Shown piece after piece: positions 3,570 through 5,437 of a stretch of 5,437 bases of DNA. Location of the stretch: NCBI GenBank assembly GCA_003222235.1, contig QHVD01000195.1, forward strand, positions 1 through 5,437, written 5' to 3'. Every line of letters starts with the position of its first letter. The stretch's first letter is position 1. Below the pieces are notes generated by a model. The model had not been told where the DNA came from. It made no database searches and saw only the letters and a list, made by a program, of their open reading frames with translations. The DNA is from Gemmatimonadota bacterium (GTDB lineage Bacteria; Gemmatimonadota; Gemmatimonadetes; Gemmatimonadales; GWC2-71-9). Made by a program: the position numbers and the translations under genes.

Positions 3570-5437
3570 TCGTCTCGCGCCGCTGGCTGGAGGCGCTGCT
3601 CGGGCGGCCGCTCGACGCCCGCGAGGTTGCCGAATGGCTGACGGGTCACGTCGCCGCCGTCGACGCCGTCCAGCCGCTGCATCAGGACCTGGGCGACATC
3701 CTCGTCGCCCGCGTGCTGGACGTGAAGCGGCACCCGAACGCCGACCGGCTGTCGGTCTGCCTCGTCGATGCAGGCGCGGGCGCCGTGCAAGTCGTGTGCG
3801 GCGCGCCCAACGTACAGGCCGGCAAGAGCTATCCATATGCGCCCGTCGGCGCCGTCCTCCCCGGCGGCATCGCGCTCGAGAAGAAGACGATCCGCGGCGT
3901 CGAATCGAACGGCATGCTGTGCTCGGCGAAGGAGCTCGGGCTCGGGTCCGATCACGCTGGGATTCTGGAGCTCGACACTCCCGCGATTCCGGGCACCCGG
4001 TTCCTCGAAGCCGTACCGGTGGAGGATCACCAGCTCGTCATCGACGTGCCGGCGAACCGCCCGGACTTGCTGTGTCACAAGGGAGTGGCGCGCGAGCTCG
4101 CGGCGTCGCTCGGCGCGAGTGTCAAGCTGCCGCCGATACCGCCCGGACAGACGGACGGGCGGACCGGCAGTCTGTCCGCCCGTCCGCTCGTCCGCCAGAC
4201 CACGCGGGGGGTCGTGGACGGGGTGGACATCCGTCTCGAGGATCCTGAAGGTTGCCCGCGTTACCTGGCGGCGGTCATCCGCGGCGTGCAGGTGGGCCCG
4301 AGCCCCGGCTGGCTCGCCCAGCGCCTCACCAGCGTCGGCCAGCGGCCGATCAGCAATGTGGTGGACGCCACCAACTACGTCCTGTTTGAGCTGAACCAGC
4401 CGCTGCACGCGTTCGACCTCGCAAAGCTGCGCGGCCCGGCCGTCGTGATCCGCAGGGCGAAGCCGGGGGAGAAGATCGTGACGCTGGACGGTGTCGAGCG
4501 GGCCATGACGGCCGAGATGACGGCCATCTGCGACGCGGAGCGGCCGACCATCGTGGCAGGCGTGATGGGGAGCGCCGAGTCGGAAGTCACGGCGAGCACC
4601 ACGGACGTAGTGCTGGAGTGCGCGTACTTCCAGCCCCCTCGGATCCGGAGGACCCGGCGCGCCCTCGGACTGTCGAGCGAGTCGAGCTACCGCTTCGAGC
4701 GGGGCATTGACCTCCTGGGCATGCCGGACGCCATGCGCCGGGGGGTGGAGCTGATCATGGCGGTCGCGGGCGGGGAGTTGCGCGCGCCGCCGCTCGACCT
4801 GTGGCCCGAGCCCGTGCAGGAGAAGACGATCTTCCTCCGCCCCGAGCGACTCTCCCAACTCCTGGGCGTGCCCATCGAGCGCGCCGAGATCGAGCGGCAC
4901 CTCTCGGGCGTAGGATTCTTCGTGGCGCCGAAGGACGGGCGCCTCGCGGTCCAGGTTCCCGGGTGGCGCCCGGACGTGATCCGCGAAGTCGATCTGGTCG
5001 AAGAAGTCGCCCGCCTCAAGGGCTACGATGCCTTCCCGGATGAGCTCCGGCCCTACCGGCCAAGCGCAGTCCCCGATGCCCCCGTCGAGCGCGCCAAGGC
5101 GAGGGTGCGCGAGCAGCTCGTCCGCGGCGGTTTCCTCGAGGCCCGCACGCTGCCCCTGGGGCCCCCGCCCCCGGATGGCGCCGACGCCGTGGCGCTTCGG
5201 AACCCGATGTCGGCGGAGGAGGCCCACCTCCGGCGCCGGCTTCTGCCCGGGCTCGTCCGGCGTGTGGAGTACAACTGGTCGGCGCGAAACCGCGACATCC
5301 GGCTCTTCGAGGTGGGAACCGTCTTCCGTGCGGCCGGACCGGAACTGCTGATCGGGAAGGGAGGGGGCGGGCCGGAGGAGTGGACTTCGGTGGCGGCGGT
5401 GCTGACCGGTGCCCGGCACCCGCCGCACTGGTCTGAG
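3566..5437 (+). CDS. pheT: Phenylalanyl-tRNA synthetase beta subunit (3' truncated by window)
   Basis: The beta subunit of PheRS, which binds tRNA and edits Tyr mischarged onto tRNA-Phe. The frame is open from ATG 3566 through the window end (624 residues; full family length about 800). The N-terminus MIVSRRWLEALLGRPLDARE leads into the EMAPII-like tRNA-binding domain (about 40-150: VKRHPNADRLSVCLVDAG, VCGAPNVQAG, GVESNGMLCSAKELGLG). DVPANRPDLLCHKGVARELA (160-179) begins the B1/B5-linked region. The B3/B4 editing module spans about 227-405, with VVDATNYVLFELNQPLHAFD (265-284) and SSESSYRFERGID (370-382). B5 includes VPGWRPDVIREVDLVEEVAR (464-483). The catalytic-like core begins near 508. Residues 193-210 are encoded by a palindromic repeat and form a Pro/Gly/Arg-rich linker that appears extra. 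The start overlaps the pheS stop by 4 nt, which fits 1:1 subunit synthesis. Confidence 0.97.
   Translation, partial: MIVSRRWLEALLGRPLDAREVAEWLTGHVAAVDAVQPLHQDLGDILVARVLDVKRHPNADRLSVCLVDAGAGAVQVVCGAPNVQAGKSYPYAPVGAVLPGGIALEKKTIRGVESNGMLCSAKELGLGSDHAGILELDTPAIPGTRFLEAVPVEDHQLVIDVPANRPDLLCHKGVARELAASLGASVKLPPIPPGQTDGRTGSLSARPLVRQTTRGVVDGVDIRLEDPEGCPRYLAAVIRGVQVGPSPGWLAQRLTSVGQRPISNVVDATNYVLFELNQPLHAFDLAKLRGPAVVIRRAKPGEKIVTLDGVERAMTAEMTAICDAERPTIVAGVMGSAESEVTASTTDVVLECAYFQPPRIRRTRRALGLSSESSYRFERGIDLLGMPDAMRRGVELIMAVAGGELRAPPLDLWPEPVQEKTIFLRPERLSQLLGVPIERAEIERHLSGVGFFVAPKDGRLAVQVPGWRPDVIREVDLVEEVARLKGYDAFPDELRPYRPSAVPDAPVERAKARVREQLVRGGFLEARTLPLGPPPPDGADAVALRNPMSAEEAHLRRRLLPGLVRRVEYNWSARNRDIRLFEVGTVFRAAGPELLIGKGGGGPEEWTSVAAVLTGARHPPHWSE
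4144..4194. repeat. In-frame palindromic element of 8-nt units (CGGACNNN) inside pheT, type C
   Basis: CGGAC recurs every 8 nt at 4144, 4152 and 4160, and its complement GTCCG recurs every 8 nt at 4174, 4182 and 4190. CGGACGGGCGGAC (4152-4164) and GTCCGCCCGTCCG (4174-4186) form a perfect 13-bp stem with a 9-nt loop. CGGAC (4144-4148) and GTCCG (4190-4194) add five outer pairs across a 3x3 internal loop. The element has the same design as those at 299-356 and 1312-1375 (three short units facing three inverted units), but it sits in an open frame and encodes about 17 residues (GQTDGRTGSLSARPLVR) between two PheT domains. Confidence 0.75.

Noticed and set aside
2403..3836. 477-codon minus-strand frame opposite rplT-pheS-pheT
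   Set aside because: Arg/Ala-rich low-complexity translation and antisense to three confident genes; compositional artefact.
4144..4194. CRISPR-like or terminator reading of the pheT palindrome
   Set aside because: Units are only 8 nt with no spacers, no T-tract follows, and the coding frame continues straight through.
3071..5428. 785-codon open frame on the minus strand opposite pheS/pheT
   Set aside because: It is antisense to well-recognised pheS and pheT frames. Its translation is Arg/His/Pro-rich without any family motif, the usual GC-rich shadow.

Overview
This is a high-GC bacterial chromosomal window dominated by the conserved translation cluster infC-rpmI-rplT-pheS-pheT, all on the + strand. 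The host is an unnamed GC-rich bacterium. The wording of the metallo-hydrolase and PheT proteins and the style of the intergenic repeats recall Gemmatimonadota or similar environmental phyla. That is an impression from memory, not a demonstrated placement.

Layout. Bases 2-362 hold the 3' part of a DnaQ-type (DEDDh) exonuclease gene, broken by what looks like a 4-bp TGCG tandem duplication just after the last catalytic Asp. Its tail runs through a small palindromic repeat of 7-nt units, and its stop overlaps (ATGA) the start of a complete MBL-fold metallo-hydrolase gene (359-1222). Bases 1223-1433 carry no gene but are packed with hairpins: a 9-nt tandem repeat, a short perfect hairpin, a 64-nt palindrome of 7-nt units, and a strong intrinsic terminator. 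The terminator's T-tract touches the infC Shine-Dalgarno sequence. The operon follows: infC (1434-1964, apparent CTG start), rpmI (1975-2169), rplT (2179-2532), pheS (2535-3569) and pheT (3566 to beyond the window). Gaps are 10, 9, 2 and -4 nt, so the genes are almost certainly co-transcribed and partly translationally coupled.

Function. IF3, L35 and L20 are initiation and 50S assembly factors. PheS and PheT together form the heterotetrameric phenylalanyl-tRNA synthetase. Two layers of infC control are suggested: transcription attenuation in the leader, and IF3 discrimination against its own non-canonical start codon.

No defence system, mobile element with a transposase, CRISPR array, tRNA or rRNA was seen. 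The least explained signal is a set of short-unit palindromic elements (299-356, 1312-1375, 4144-4194). Two of them lie in protein-coding sequence, and one encodes a linker inside PheT without breaking the frame.
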